DNA of 64,000 nucleotides from Thioalkalivibrio sp. ALJ7 (GTDB taxonomy: Bacteria; Pseudomonadota; Gammaproteobacteria; Ectothiorhodospirales; Ectothiorhodospiraceae), in contig NZ_AQXQ01000010.1 in assembly GCF_000376865.1 (NCBI RefSeq), positions 124,001 through 188,000 of the forward strand, read 5' to 3'. The position numbers and the translations under genes were made by a program. Positions within the stretch are counted from its first letter, which is position 1, and each line of letters starts with the position of its first letter. The notes beneath the pieces were generated by a model. The model was not told the DNA's origin and searched no databases. It worked only from the letters and a program-made list of their open reading frames with translations. Below are positions 8,449 through 16,930 of the stretch, in pieces.

Positions 8449-9657
8449 CTAACTAGCGTTTCCCTGGGGCGGGACCTGTTGGCCGGGCGTCTCGCCAGTC
8501 GTGTCGTAGTCCGACAGACCAAGGCGCCTCAGCAGTTTCTGGCATTCGGCGGAGTCCGCCGCCCCATTGGTCAGCAAGAAGGCGGTGCGCATGATGGGGA
8601 GATGAATGTGGCCGCTGCCCAGACCGAAGCCGTGGGCGGCCCCAATCATCTGCTTTAAAGGGAGAGAAAGGCGCAGACGCGATTTCAGCGCTACGGCCAT
8701 TCGAGCGGGCCAGTCCCCCGCAAGCGCCGTATCCAGGGCGGCTGGGTCGAGGGTGCAGCCCTGAAGGACGCAGCGCTGTGCCGTGGCGATGACCGCAAGC
8801 TCGCCCAGGCGATGCATCAGTCCGGCGGTAAAGCAAAGGCTGGCGTCCGCCCGCAGGCTGCGACCCAGGGCCGCGGCCTGGTGGGCCATGCGCTCGCTCT
8901 GTTCCTGGTAATGCCGGGCGCGGGTCTGGAGGTTGGGGTCCTGAAGTGTGGTGGTGAGATCGAGGGCCATGGCCATTGCCAGATTCAGGGCGGTGGGGAT
9001 GCCCAGAACCTGCAGGGCGTCGCGTAGCGAGGCATTGGGGGTGTCGGTGCGCCTCAGAGCAGTGCCGTTGGATGCATCGATCAGGCGCGTGACCAGGGAT
9101 GGAATGTCCTGCCAGGCCTTCTCCAGTTCGGACAGCGAGAGTGTGTCGGCCCGCGCCCTCAATTCCCGCAGTGCGTCAAGATCGATCGGTGTAGGCAGTC
9201 TCAGCTCACCGGATTCGGCCTGTTGCAGGGCGTTTTCCAGGGCGGGCGCCTCCGGCTTGCCCTCGGCTTCTTCGCGGGACTCGGCGGTAGTCGCTCCCGT
9301 AGCCAGTATCGCTTGCAGACGGTCATGCACCAGTTCCGCCTCAAAGGGCTTGGAAATAAAACCCCGGACGCCGTAGCGAGCGGCGCGCTGGACACTCTTA
9401 CGGTCCGGGTTCGCGGTGATGATGACGATGGGCGTGACGCGGCCATCGATGGCCGCCCGTCGCAGGAAGTCCAGCCCGTTCCCGTCGGGCAGCGACAGGT
9501 CCGACAGCACGAGGTCGTGGTGTGTCTCGCGCCAACGTCGCAGGGCCTCGGTAATGGAGCGCGCGTGGAAGATGTCGGAATCGGGATAAAGGCCGCGAAC
9601 GAGCGTCTTCAGGAGATCCGCCATGAGATCTTCGTCTTCCAGTATCAGGATCTTCAT
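8449..9657 (-). CDS. Response regulator with receiver and HDOD domains
   Basis: The start at 9657 gives MKILILEDED, the usual first strand and acidic pocket of a CheY-like receiver (about 1-120). The phospho-acceptor Asp is in VLSDLSLPDG and the conserved Lys in FISKPFEA. A linker of about 60 residues leads to a C-terminal HDOD domain (about 175-370) with LELTEAWQD-like and FTAGLMHRLGELAV segments. HDOD is a degenerate HD domain without hydrolase residues that usually serves as a signalling scaffold. The gene lies downstream of ppk on the same strand with a 128-bp gap, so a link to polyphosphate or phosphate signalling is possible but unproven. Confidence 0.88.
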   Translation of the reverse strand: MKILILEDEDLMADLLKTLVRGLYPDSDIFHARSITEALRRWRETHHDLVLSDLSLPDGNGLDFLRRAAIDGRVTPIVIITANPDRKSVQRAARYGVRGFISKPFEAELVHDRLQAILATGATTAESREEAEGKPEAPALENALQQAESGELRLPTPIDLDALRELRARADTLSLSELEKAWQDIPSLVTRLIDASNGTALRRTDTPNASLRDALQVLGIPTALNLAMAMALDLTTTLQDPNLQTRARHYQEQSERMAHQAAALGRSLRADASLCFTAGLMHRLGELAVIATAQRCVLQGCTLDPAALDTALAGDWPARMAVALKSRLRLSLPLKQMIGAAHGFGLGSGHIHLPIMRTAFLLTNGAADSAECQKLLRRLGLSDYDTTGETPGQQVPPQGNAS

Positions 9658-9785
9658 AGGGGGTCCGGATGCTCGCGCCCACAGGGAGGTTGTGACCTTC
9701 AGGTTCGGTTGTCCGAAGGATGGGGTCAAGCGGGGACCGGCGAAGTCCCACGACCGGGTGCCCCGCGCCGGCCATGGGTGTCGCG

Positions 9786-11870
9786 TCAGCCGACGGTAGA
9801 CCCCGCCAGCCGGGCCGCCAGGACCTCCTGTGCGGAGTAGGGGGCCTGGTCGTCGGCGGGCCGAATGCGGGTGTAGCTGCCGTCCGGTTGCAGGGACCAG
9901 GCGGTGGCGGTGTCGCGCAGATAGTTGAACAGTGATTCTTCGGCCACGCGGTCGCGAAGAGCCGCGTCGCGCACGGGGAAGGCCACCTCGACGCGGCGGA
10001 AGAAGTTGCGCGGCATCCAGTCGGCGCTGGACAGAAAGACTTCGGGGTCACCGTCGTTCTCGAAGTAGAACACCCGGGAGTGTTCCAGGAAACGCCCCAG
10101 CACCGAGCGAACCTCGATGTGGTCGGAGACCCCGGGCACACCGGGACGCAGGCTGCATATGCCGCGTACGATCAGCTGGATCTGCACCCCGGCCTGGGAT
10201 GCCTCGTAGAGCGCCTGGATGATCTTTGTTTCGTTGAGCGAGTTCATGCGCGCGACGATGCGCGCGGTCTTGCCGGAGCGGGCATTCTTGGCCTCGCGTT
10301 CGATCTTCTCCAGCATTGCGTCGTGCAGGCGGAATGGCGCCTGGATGAGCTGGCGCAGCTTGGTGACCTTACCCAGTCCGGTGAGCTGCAGGAAGATGCG
10401 GTGGACGTCCTCGGTCAGCACGGGGTCCGCGGTGAGTAGGCCCAGATCGGTGTACGCCTTGGCCGTCCCGGAGTGGTAGTTGCCGGTGCCCAGGTGGGCG
10501 TAACGGGTGATGCGGTCGCCGTCGCGGCGAACGACCAGGGCCAGTTTGGCATGTGTCTTGTAGCCGACCACGCCATAGGTCACGTGGACCCCGGCATCCT
10601 GCATGCGGTTGGCCAGTTCGATGTTGTCCGCTTCGTCGAAGCGCGCGCGCAGCTCGATGACGACGGTGACTTCCTTGCCAGCCTGGGCGGCCTCGATCAG
10701 GGTTTCCACCAGGGGCGAGCGGGTGCCCGTGCGATAAAGTGTCTGCTTGATCGCGAGGACCCGTGGATCGGCCGCCGCCTGGCGCAGGAATTCCACCACC
10801 GGCATGAAGGACTGGTAGGGGTGGTGCAGCAGGAGCTCCTGCTCGCGGATGGCGGCAAAGATGCCACTGCCGGTGGCATCGCCGCGTGGCAGGGCTGGCA
10901 CCATTGGCGGGAACTTGAGGTCCGGCCGGTCCACCAGCTCGTATACGGCCATCAGCCGGTTCAGATTGACCAGGCCGGTGACCTGGTAGAGGTCCTCCGG
11001 GTCCAGGTGGAATTGCTGCAGCAGGAAATCCGCCGCCTCTTGTGGGCAGTTGTCCGCGACCTCCAGGCGTACCCCAGCCCCGTAGTTGCGCTGCGGGAGT
11101 TCCCCTTCCAGCGCATTCAGGAGGTCGTCGATTTCTTCTTCCTGTACGAACAGGTCGGAGTTGCGGGTCAGGCGGAACTGGTAGCACCCAGTCACCTTCA
11201 TGCCCTGAAAGAGCTCGTCCACGTGGGAATGCAGAATGGAGGACAACAGCACGAAGTCGTTGCCCCCATTACTCACTTCCGGCGGCAGGCGCACCAGACG
11301 AGGAAGCGAGCGCGGGGCCTGGACGACCGCGCGGCCGGATTCACGTCCGAAGGCATCCTTGCCTTTCAGCGTGACAATGAAGTTCAGGCTCTTGTTCAGG
11401 ATGCGCGGGAAAGGGTGGGCGGGGTCCAGCCCGATCGGACTCAGCACCGGTTGCAGCTGTTCGCGGAAATACTGGCGCACCCAGTCCTGCTGTGCGGAAT
11501 CCCAGTGGGTGCGGCGCAAAAAGTGGATATTCTCGGCGGCGAGGGCTGGAATCAGTTCGTCGTTGAGGGTGCGGTATTGCGCCTCCACCAACTCGTGGGC
11601 GCGTGGCGCGATCTGCCGAAGCTGCTCGGCGGCCGACAGGCCGTCCGGCCCCGGCGCCTGGACATTCAGCTCGACCTGCTGGCGCAGGGAGCCCACTCGC
11701 ACCTCGAAGAATTCGTCCAGATTGGTGGAGGAAATGCTGAGATAGCGCAAGCGTTCCAGCAGCGGGAACGCCGGGTCCTGGGCCAGTGCGAGCACCCGCC
11801 GGTTGAATTCCAGCAGGGATAGCTCGCGGTTCAGGAAAAGCTCGGGTTCGGTCACGTCGTTATCCAGCAT
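9786..11870 (-). CDS. ppk: Polyphosphate kinase 1
   Basis: Ppk1 reversibly polymerises the gamma-phosphate of ATP into polyphosphate. The 694-residue product starting at the ATG at 11870 matches family length. The N-terminal ELFLNRELSLLEFNRRVL and STNLDEFFEVRVG are typical, as are the TLYRTGTRSPLVETLIEAA and TRYAHLGTGNYH segments; the latter holds the autophosphorylated His. A TTG at 11900 could add ten residues. I prefer the ATG because a Pho-box-like sequence would lie just upstream of either start and the E. coli protein begins at about this point. Neither start has a strong ribosome binding site. Confidence 0.95.
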   Translation of the reverse strand: MLDNDVTEPELFLNRELSLLEFNRRVLALAQDPAFPLLERLRYLSISSTNLDEFFEVRVGSLRQQVELNVQAPGPDGLSAAEQLRQIAPRAHELVEAQYRTLNDELIPALAAENIHFLRRTHWDSAQQDWVRQYFREQLQPVLSPIGLDPAHPFPRILNKSLNFIVTLKGKDAFGRESGRAVVQAPRSLPRLVRLPPEVSNGGNDFVLLSSILHSHVDELFQGMKVTGCYQFRLTRNSDLFVQEEEIDDLLNALEGELPQRNYGAGVRLEVADNCPQEAADFLLQQFHLDPEDLYQVTGLVNLNRLMAVYELVDRPDLKFPPMVPALPRGDATGSGIFAAIREQELLLHHPYQSFMPVVEFLRQAAADPRVLAIKQTLYRTGTRSPLVETLIEAAQAGKEVTVVIELRARFDEADNIELANRMQDAGVHVTYGVVGYKTHAKLALVVRRDGDRITRYAHLGTGNYHSGTAKAYTDLGLLTADPVLTEDVHRIFLQLTGLGKVTKLRQLIQAPFRLHDAMLEKIEREAKNARSGKTARIVARMNSLNETKIIQALYEASQAGVQIQLIVRGICSLRPGVPGVSDHIEVRSVLGRFLEHSRVFYFENDGDPEVFLSSADWMPRNFFRRVEVAFPVRDAALRDRVAEESLFNYLRDTATAWSLQPDGSYTRIRPADDQAPYSAQEVLAARLAGSTVG

Positions 11871-11904
11871 GCGTGACTCGCAGAAGAAGTGGGTCCGCAA
11901 GTCT

Positions 11905-11922
11905 ATGACGACATTATGTCAG
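11905..11922 (-). promoter_or_regulatory. Candidate Pho box upstream of ppk
   Basis: Read on the ppk strand this is CTGACAT-AATG-TCGTCAT, two 7-base half sites in direct repeat with a 4-base spacer. The PhoB consensus is CTGTCAT-A(A/T)A(A/T)-CTGTCAT, so the half sites match at 11 of 14 bases. It lies 35-52 bases upstream of the ppk ATG. PhoB control of ppk is known in other gammaproteobacteria. The site itself is a sequence match only. Confidence 0.55.
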
Positions 11923-12003
11923 TTCGATGACTAGGTTTGCCGCAAGGCTGTGGCGAAGGCCCCGGGCCGCGTGCCTGAACTGCGGTGTACGAGGCCCGGC
12001 GGC

Positions 12004-12009
12004 TATAAT
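12004..12009 (+). promoter_or_regulatory. Candidate -10 element (TATAAT)
   Basis: A perfect TATAAT lies about 50 bases upstream of the TTG start at 12060, in GC-rich surroundings. No good -35 hexamer is found at the usual spacing, so the promoter assignment is tentative. Confidence 0.4.
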
Positions 12010-12059
12010 TGGCGGATCAACCATGCAGAGGGCATCCCCCTGCCGTAAGGAGAAGTCCC

Positions 12060-12677
12060 TTGCCCGAATTTATCTTGACATTGCACGCCCGCGACGAAGC
12101 ACAGCCGGAACTGCGCAAGGTCTCGGTGACGGCCGAAGGCGAACTGCCCGAATACGGGCAGGTGTGGGTCTGGGACATCCTCTATGCCCAGCAGTTGTTT
12201 GCCCTGGGCGAAGTGCAGGCGTCCCAGGATCTAAAGGAGACCCTGGAGCTGTGGGCGGTGAACATGTCCAGCAAGGTCTTCCAGCCGCACGGTCATATCC
12301 TCGCCAAGGGCTATCTGGACCTGTCCGAGGAGCTGGAGGTCGTCAGCGGTGATGCGGTGCCGAGCCCGGCGGACGGTGATCGTCAGGTGGTCGTGTCGGT
12401 CGATGGGCAGGCCGGCCAGTTGCCGGATGTCCGTGTTTCCCCGGAAAGCCTGGCGGCCGACGAGCGCCAGGCACTGGTGCTGGGTCTGGGGCAGTACTTC
12501 AACTTCGAGAACCCGATGTTCGCCCGTGAACTTCCGATTCACGTGCTGGCCATGCGCAAGTACCACGCGGACATCAATCTGCCGCATACCCAGGCCGCAC
12601 TGGAGGAGGCACCCTTCTTCGCCATCCAGAAGGCGATGGAGTACTTCCAGGCCGCCAACCAGGGCACGGTCCAGTAG
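12060..12677 (+). CDS. Conserved-looking protein of unknown function
   Basis: The start is TTG at 12060, because a strong ribosome binding site (taaggag, 12046-12052) sits seven bases upstream. In-frame codons further upstream are not preceded by one. The 205-residue product is acidic and has no transmembrane segment or signal peptide. It begins with a beta-rich segment (PEFILTLHARDE) and a region rich in Glu/Val, then helices with FNFENPMFARELP and ALEEAPFFAIQKAMEYFQAANQ at the C-terminus. I do not recognise the family. It has its own promoter-like -10 element and is followed 48 bp later by a DUF2007 gene. Confidence 0.75.
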   Translation: MPEFILTLHARDEAQPELRKVSVTAEGELPEYGQVWVWDILYAQQLFALGEVQASQDLKETLELWAVNMSSKVFQPHGHILAKGYLDLSEELEVVSGDAVPSPADGDRQVVVSVDGQAGQLPDVRVSPESLAADERQALVLGLGQYFNFENPMFARELPIHVLAMRKYHADINLPHTQAALEEAPFFAIQKAMEYFQAANQGTVQ

Positions 12678-12725
12678 TCCTGCGGTCACTGCGTCTGGCC
12701 GTGAGCGCGTGCTACGGTTTCCCGC

Positions 12726-13046
12726 ATGAGGACTGTCTACTCCGCTGCTGACCCGGTGATGGCCGGGTTCATCGAGAACCTGCTGCAGGAGGCCGGGATT
12801 CCGGCCTACGTGAACCAGGCGGGGCTGTACAGCGCCGCCGGTGAAGTCCCGCCCACCGAGACCTGGGCGCGGATCATGGTGGTGCACGAAGAGCAGGCCG
12901 AAGAGGCTCGCGCCATCATCCTGGAGTATTTCGAGGGCGAGCCGCAGCATGACGGTGAGAATTGGAAGTGCTCGCGCTGTGGTGAGGTGATTGAACCCCA
13001 GTTCACCCAGTGCTGGAACTGCGGCCGCGAAAAGCCCAAAAGCTGA
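12726..13046 (+). CDS. DUF2007 domain protein with C-terminal zinc ribbon
   Basis: This small protein of 106 residues begins with MRTVYSAADPVMAGFIENLL, the typical start of DUF2007 (a ferredoxin-like, GlnB-like fold with suggested signalling roles). It continues with LLQEAGIPAYV and ARIMVVHEEQAEEARAII. The C-terminal CSRCGEV...CWNCGREK pattern (about 80-101) is a two-CxxC zinc ribbon. The function is unknown in this family. Confidence 0.85.
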   Translation: MRTVYSAADPVMAGFIENLLQEAGIPAYVNQAGLYSAAGEVPPTETWARIMVVHEEQAEEARAIILEYFEGEPQHDGENWKCSRCGEVIEPQFTQCWNCGREKPKS

Positions 13047-13071
13047 ACCGCCACGTTTTGAGGCCGCAGGG

Positions 13072-13860
13072 TCAAGGTCGTCCCGCGCGCCCGTTGCCGC
13101 CGTACTGGCTGCGAATCCGCTGGATGTAGTTCTGTGTTTCCGCGAACGGCGGCACGCCTCCATGGCGTTCAACCGCGCCCGGCCCGGCATTGTAGGCGGC
13201 CAGGGCGAGATCCAGGTTGCCCTCGAAGCGATCCAGCATAGCCGCCAGGTAGCGCGTGCCGCCGTCGATGTTTTGCGCCGGGTCAAAGCGGTCGCGGACT
13301 CCGAGCTCCGCGGCAGTCGCGGGCATGAGTTGCATCAGACCATGGGCCCCGACGCGCGAAACCGCCTGTGGATCGAAGCAGGACTCTACATGAATGACGG
13401 CCTGCACCAGCGCGGGGTCTACACCCTGGCGTGCGGCGGCGCTGCGAATGAGATCCGCGAACGCGCCCCCGCCCGTGGCGAGGGCATGCCGCGCGTGCTC
13501 GCCGCAGCGGGCGTGAGCGGTGGGGCGGCCATAGGTGGCGATGAGCTCCATGCCGCTGTCCTGCTGGCGCTGATTGGTGATCAGGCGCTCGCCTCCGGGG
13601 CCCTGAAACACAAAGACCTGACTGGGGGACCAGTCGCCGCCGCCCGTTGTCCCGGTGACCCTGCCCGAACCGCTCGGTGAGCGGATCGTCTCGTAGCTGC
13701 CGTGCTGGGGGCGTTCGTCGGTGAGGACGCGGGCACCCGAGGCGTCGCGATAGGTGAAAAACTCGGCCATGGCGGGGGCGGCCAGGACGATCCCCGCGAG
13801 TAGCGCCGTGAAGCGCAGCACGCCGTGTCCGGAATGCTTACCATGTGGCCTTGTTTGCAA
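13072..13860 (-). CDS. Secreted lytic transglycosylase (SLT family)
   Basis: The start is TTG at 13860, with a ribosome binding site AGGGGG eight bases upstream. It yields a 262-residue precursor with a Sec signal peptide (hydrophobic [19 protein letters not shown], cleavage after AMA). An internal GTG at 13821 is an alternative. The N-terminal mature part has a DUF4124-like [16 protein letters not shown] segment. The C-terminal SLT domain has the catalytic Glu in [14 protein letters not shown], then [14 protein letters not shown] and [18 protein letters not shown]. Such enzymes cleave peptidoglycan glycan strands in the periplasm. The region downstream of this start overlaps the divergent birA promoter area. 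Confidence 0.87.
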   Translation of the reverse strand: MQTRPHGKHSGHGVLRFTALLAGIVLAAPAMAEFFTYRDASGARVLTDERPQHGSYETIRSPSGSGRVTGTTGGGDWSPSQVFVFQGPGGERLITNQRQQDSGMELIATYGRPTAHARCGEHARHALATGGGAFADLIRSAAARQGVDPALVQAVIHVESCFDPQAVSRVGAHGLMQLMPATAAELGVRDRFDPAQNIDGGTRYLAAMLDRFEGNLDLALAAYNAGPGAVERHGGVPPFAETQNYIQRIRSQYGGNGRAGRP

Positions 13861-13935
13861 GCCCTGTTCCCCCTGGCCCGGATGCCGAGCCGAGTACGGA
13901 TCCCGATGACCGAGAACCCTGTCACAGTCTGCATT

Positions 13936-14736
13936 ATGGCCCGTGAAAGCGCACGCCTTAAAGTGCGTGTTGAATGCCTGTTGTCGGGGACGGGTGTCGC
14001 GATGCCCGTGATCGAAGTATTGGAGTCGGTGGGTTCGACCAATCAGCACCTGTTGCAGGCGTCGGATCAGCGGGAACAGGCACCCCGAGCCTGTCTGGCA
14101 ATGTCGCAGACGGCGGGTCGCGGCCGGCGCGGCCGCATGTGGCACACGGCGCCAGGAAAGAACCTGGCGCTCTCTCTGGCATGGCCTCTATCCAGGTCGC
14201 TTGTGCCTCCGGCCTATCCGGTGGGCGCGGGAACTGGGGTGGTTCGTGCGCTGGAGGAGTTCGGCCTCAGTCATGTCCGGCTGAAATGGCCCAATGACCT
14301 GATGGTGGGCGATGCAAAGTTGGGCGGGATTCTAGTGGAGCAACGCTTGGGAAGCGCTTCGGTTCCGGGGCGGCTAGTGGTTGGCATTGGAATTAATCTT
14401 GCGTCCGTTGAAACGCTGGATCTGGGGCGACCGGTGATCGACCTGGCGGCGCTCGGGGTCGATGTGGATCTCCTGGAGCTTGCCAGTCACGTGATCGCCC
14501 AGCAGTGCCGCCTGCATTCCGTGCTGATGAAGGAAGGCCTTGCCTCGTTAGCGCCGGAATTGGAGCGAATGGATATGCTGCGTGATCAGCCTATTGAGGT
14601 GCTCGATTCCGGTGCTCGCGGCAGGGCGCTTGGGATCGACCCGGAAAGCGGATGCCTGAAGGTCCGCTTCGAGGATGGGGTGACCCGTACGTTGCACTCG
14701 GGCGAGGTCTCGGTTCGGAGGTGTGAACATGTCTGA
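13936..14736 (+). CDS. birA: Biotin--[acetyl-CoA-carboxylase] ligase, catalytic form without HTH
   Basis: The catalytic core is clear: [11 protein letters not shown], the biotinyl-AMP loop [28 protein letters not shown] and VVGIGINLA, followed by a C-terminal SH3-like domain. The enzyme attaches biotin to the carboxylase carrier protein. I place the start at 13936, because the residues before 14002 resemble the linker that joins the DNA-binding and catalytic domains in E. coli BirA. ATGs at 13906 and 14002 are alternatives. There is no room for the N-terminal winged helix, so this copy is unlikely to be a transcriptional repressor. The stop overlaps coaX by eight bases. Confidence 0.9.
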   Translation: MARESARLKVRVECLLSGTGVAMPVIEVLESVGSTNQHLLQASDQREQAPRACLAMSQTAGRGRRGRMWHTAPGKNLALSLAWPLSRSLVPPAYPVGAGTGVVRALEEFGLSHVRLKWPNDLMVGDAKLGGILVEQRLGSASVPGRLVVGIGINLASVETLDLGRPVIDLAALGVDVDLLELASHVIAQQCRLHSVLMKEGLASLAPELERMDMLRDQPIEVLDSGARGRALGIDPESGCLKVRFEDGVTRTLHSGEVSVRRCEHV

Positions 14737-15511
14737 TATCGCGCTGGTGGATATCGGCAGTACCCGAGTGAAGTGGCAGGTGCGCAGCGTCGAAGGCGGG
14801 GTGCTGGGCTCCGGTGCCAACCGTGAGCCCTCGGGTTGTGCGCGTGCCCTGGCGTCCATGGTGCGCGAGGCACCGATTGGCGCGATATGGCTTTCGCGAG
14901 TAGGGCCGTGCGAGCGTGAAGAGGCGTTCGCCAAGGCGTTGGCCGCAGTCGGCGTTAATGCCCCTGTGCATGCCGTGACCGTGACCTCAGATGGGCCGAA
15001 TGGGCTGCACATCGACTACGCTCCGGGACAGCTTGGGGTCGATCGCTACTGCGCCCTGGCCGCTGCAAGGGCACGCTGTACCGCACCTGTGATCCTGGTG
15101 GATGCCGGCACGGGGGTCACGGTCGATGTGCTTGACGCGAACGGGTGCCATGCCGGGGGGTATCTGCTGCCGGGGCGCCAGCTCGGCTGGGAGGCGCTTC
15201 AGGCGCGTCTGGCCGATCGCATTGCTCCACGCGAGGCCACACAGTGGCCGGACGATCTCGAGACAAGCCCAGGGCTCAATAGCACCGAGGCCCTGGAACG
15301 AGGTTGGGGGTTGGGTCTGGCCGCTGCGCTGGACGGACTGGTTGCGCGCCTACGAACCGGGGATAGGGCCGACGCAGCCTGTTGGCTGACCGGGGGGGAT
15401 GCCTATTGGCTGGCCCCATTGATGCGTGAAGAGGCCCGTATCGTCCCGAACCTGGTATTGGACGGCCTTTGGGAGTTATCTCGCTGGGACGCGACCGCAT
15501 GCGCTGGCTGA
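14729..15511 (+). CDS. coaX: Type III pantothenate kinase CoaX
   Basis: CoaX phosphorylates pantothenate, the first committed step to coenzyme A. The 260-residue protein shows ASKHA-fold motifs: ALVDIGSTRVKW at the N-terminus, GVDRYCALAAARA, and the catalytic/phosphate motif ILVDAGTGVTVDV (about 124-136). ATG 14729 is preferred to GTG 14723, as it is eight bases after a ggag ribosome binding site (14717-14720). It overlaps birA, an arrangement common in gammaproteobacteria. Confidence 0.93.
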   Translation: MSDIALVDIGSTRVKWQVRSVEGGVLGSGANREPSGCARALASMVREAPIGAIWLSRVGPCEREEAFAKALAAVGVNAPVHAVTVTSDGPNGLHIDYAPGQLGVDRYCALAAARARCTAPVILVDAGTGVTVDVLDANGCHAGGYLLPGRQLGWEALQARLADRIAPREATQWPDDLETSPGLNSTEALERGWGLGLAAALDGLVARLRTGDRADAACWLTGGDAYWLAPLMREEARIVPNLVLDGLWELSRWDATACAG

Positions 15512-15687
15512 TCCTGTTTTTCGTTCTGCTCAACGTGGGCTACCTCACCTGGGCCTGGCATGACGGACGCCTGAACCCTGATCCCTACGGGGATGTTCCG
15601 GCCCTGGAACGTAATGGCGGCGAGCTTGAGCTGCTGGATGCCTGGCTGGAAACCCGCGTCAACGGTGATGCCGGGGCGGATCAGTAA
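15499..15687 (+). CDS. Small single-helix membrane protein after coaX
   Basis: This 62-residue product has an N-terminal membrane helix (RWLILFFVLLNVGYLTWAW) and a short acidic tail. It overlaps the coaX stop by 13 bases, so translational coupling is likely. In Pseudomonas and relatives a SPOR-domain protein with a very similar N-terminal helix follows coaX. This gene may be the same one reduced to its anchor, with the SPOR domain lost. That is inference from position and the helix only. Confidence 0.65.
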   Translation: MRWLILFFVLLNVGYLTWAWHDGRLNPDPYGDVPALERNGGELELLDAWLETRVNGDAGADQ

Positions 15688-15728
15688 CGCGGGGAGCACG
15701 CCCTGGCCGGCGTGAGGAAGACGTGGGA

Positions 15729-16082
15729 TCAGGCGGCTCCAAGGCGGATGGCGTTCTCGGTGTTCCAGCCGACATAAACGGCACCCTCGAATTCGATGAC
15801 TGGGCGCTTGATCAACGCCGGGTGTTCCCCCATCAACGCGATCGCCCGTTCCGCGTCCAACCCCGCGCGCTGATCCTCCGGGAGCTGGCGCCAGGTGGTC
15901 CCCCTCCGGTTCACCAGGGTCTCCCAGCCCAGCCTGTCGACCCAGCCACGCAGTTGAGCTTCCTCGATCCCGTCTTTGCGAACGTCGACAAACCGATAGG
16001 ACACGCCGGCCGCATCGAGCGCCCGGCGTGCCTTGCGCACGGTATCGCAGTTGGGAATGCCGTAGAGCGCGAGCTCAGACAT
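15729..16082 (-). CDS. ArsC-like thioredoxin-fold reductase, YffB type
   Basis: This 117-residue protein has the ArsC/Spx fold start [19 protein letters not shown] with a single N-terminal Cys, as in YffB, and a conserved [14 protein letters not shown] near the C-terminus. YffB-type proteins are thought to be glutathione-dependent thiol reductases. Their physiological substrate is not known. The ATG at 16082 overlaps the end of dapD (shared ATGTCTGA). The dapC-dapD-yffB order is conserved in several gammaproteobacteria. Confidence 0.88.
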   Translation of the reverse strand: MSELALYGIPNCDTVRKARRALDAAGVSYRFVDVRKDGIEEAQLRGWVDRLGWETLVNRRGTTWRQLPEDQRAGLDAERAIALMGEHPALIKRPVIEFEGAVYVGWNTENAIRLGAA

Positions 16083-16896
16083 CACGCAGCAGGGCGTTCA
16101 GGCCGACCTTGGCCTTGGTCTTCTCGTCCACGCGCTTCACGATGACCGCGCAGTACAGCGAGTACTTGCCATCCTTCGAGGGCAGGTTACCTGACACCAC
16201 CACCGCACCGGCCGGCACACGGCCGTACAGGATCTCGTCGTTCTCGCGGTCGTAGATGCGTGTCGACTGGCCGAGGTACACGCCCATGGAGATCACCGCG
16301 CCTTCCTCGACGATCACGCCTTCGACCACCTCGGAACGCGCGCCGATAAAGCAGTTGTCCTCGATGATGGTCGGCGCGGCCTGCAGCGGCTCCAGCACGC
16401 CACCGATACCGACGCCGCCGGACAGATGGACGTTCTTGCCGATCTGGGCGCAGGAGCCGACGGTGGCCCAGGTGTCCACCATGGTCCCTTCGTCGACGTA
16501 GGCGCCGATGTTCACGTAGGAGGGCATCAGCACCACGTTCGGGGCGATGTAGCTGCCGCGCCGGGCGGTCGCCGGCGGGACCACGCGCACACCACCCTCG
16601 CGGAAGTCGCGGCTGGAGGTGTCGGCGTACTTGGACGGCACCTTGTCGTAGTAGTTGGTGAAGCCGCCTTTGATGAACTCGTTCTCGGCGATCCGGAACG
16701 AGAGCAGCACGGCCTTCTTCAGCCATTCGTTGACGACCCACTCGCCGCCTTTCTTTTCGGCGACGCGGGCCTGACCGCTGTCCAGCATGTCCATGGCCTC
16801 GTTCACCGCGTCACGCACGTTGGTCTCGACGTTGCGCGGGTTGATCTCGGCGCGGCTTTCGAAGGCGGTCTCGATGATGTTCTGGATATCCGACAT
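16075..16896 (-). CDS. dapD: 2,3,4,5-tetrahydropyridine-2,6-dicarboxylate N-succinyltransferase DapD
   Basis: DapD makes N-succinyl-2-amino-6-ketopimelate in the lysine/diaminopimelate pathway. The product is 273 residues, essentially the length of the E. coli enzyme. It has an N-terminal helical domain, [12 protein letters not shown], then a left-handed beta-helix of hexapeptide repeats (about 110-230, e.g. [23 protein letters not shown]). The ATG at 16896 follows dapC by 34 bases; the longer frame upstream is dapC in another frame. Confidence 0.96.
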   Translation of the reverse strand: MSDIQNIIETAFESRAEINPRNVETNVRDAVNEAMDMLDSGQARVAEKKGGEWVVNEWLKKAVLLSFRIAENEFIKGGFTNYYDKVPSKYADTSSRDFREGGVRVVPPATARRGSYIAPNVVLMPSYVNIGAYVDEGTMVDTWATVGSCAQIGKNVHLSGGVGIGGVLEPLQAAPTIIEDNCFIGARSEVVEGVIVEEGAVISMGVYLGQSTRIYDRENDEILYGRVPAGAVVVSGNLPSKDGKYSLYCAVIVKRVDEKTKAKVGLNALLRDV

Positions 16897-16930
16897 TAGG
16901 TAATCCTTGTAACAAATTGAATGGAAATAG

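Noticed and set aside
10473-11822. A 449-codon ORF antisense to ppk
   Set aside because: It mirrors the ppk coding region and carries no recognisable motif.
13936-14736. Full-length BirA with DNA-binding domain
   Set aside because: The sequence upstream of 13936 has no winged-helix features and overlaps the divergent transglycosylase start.
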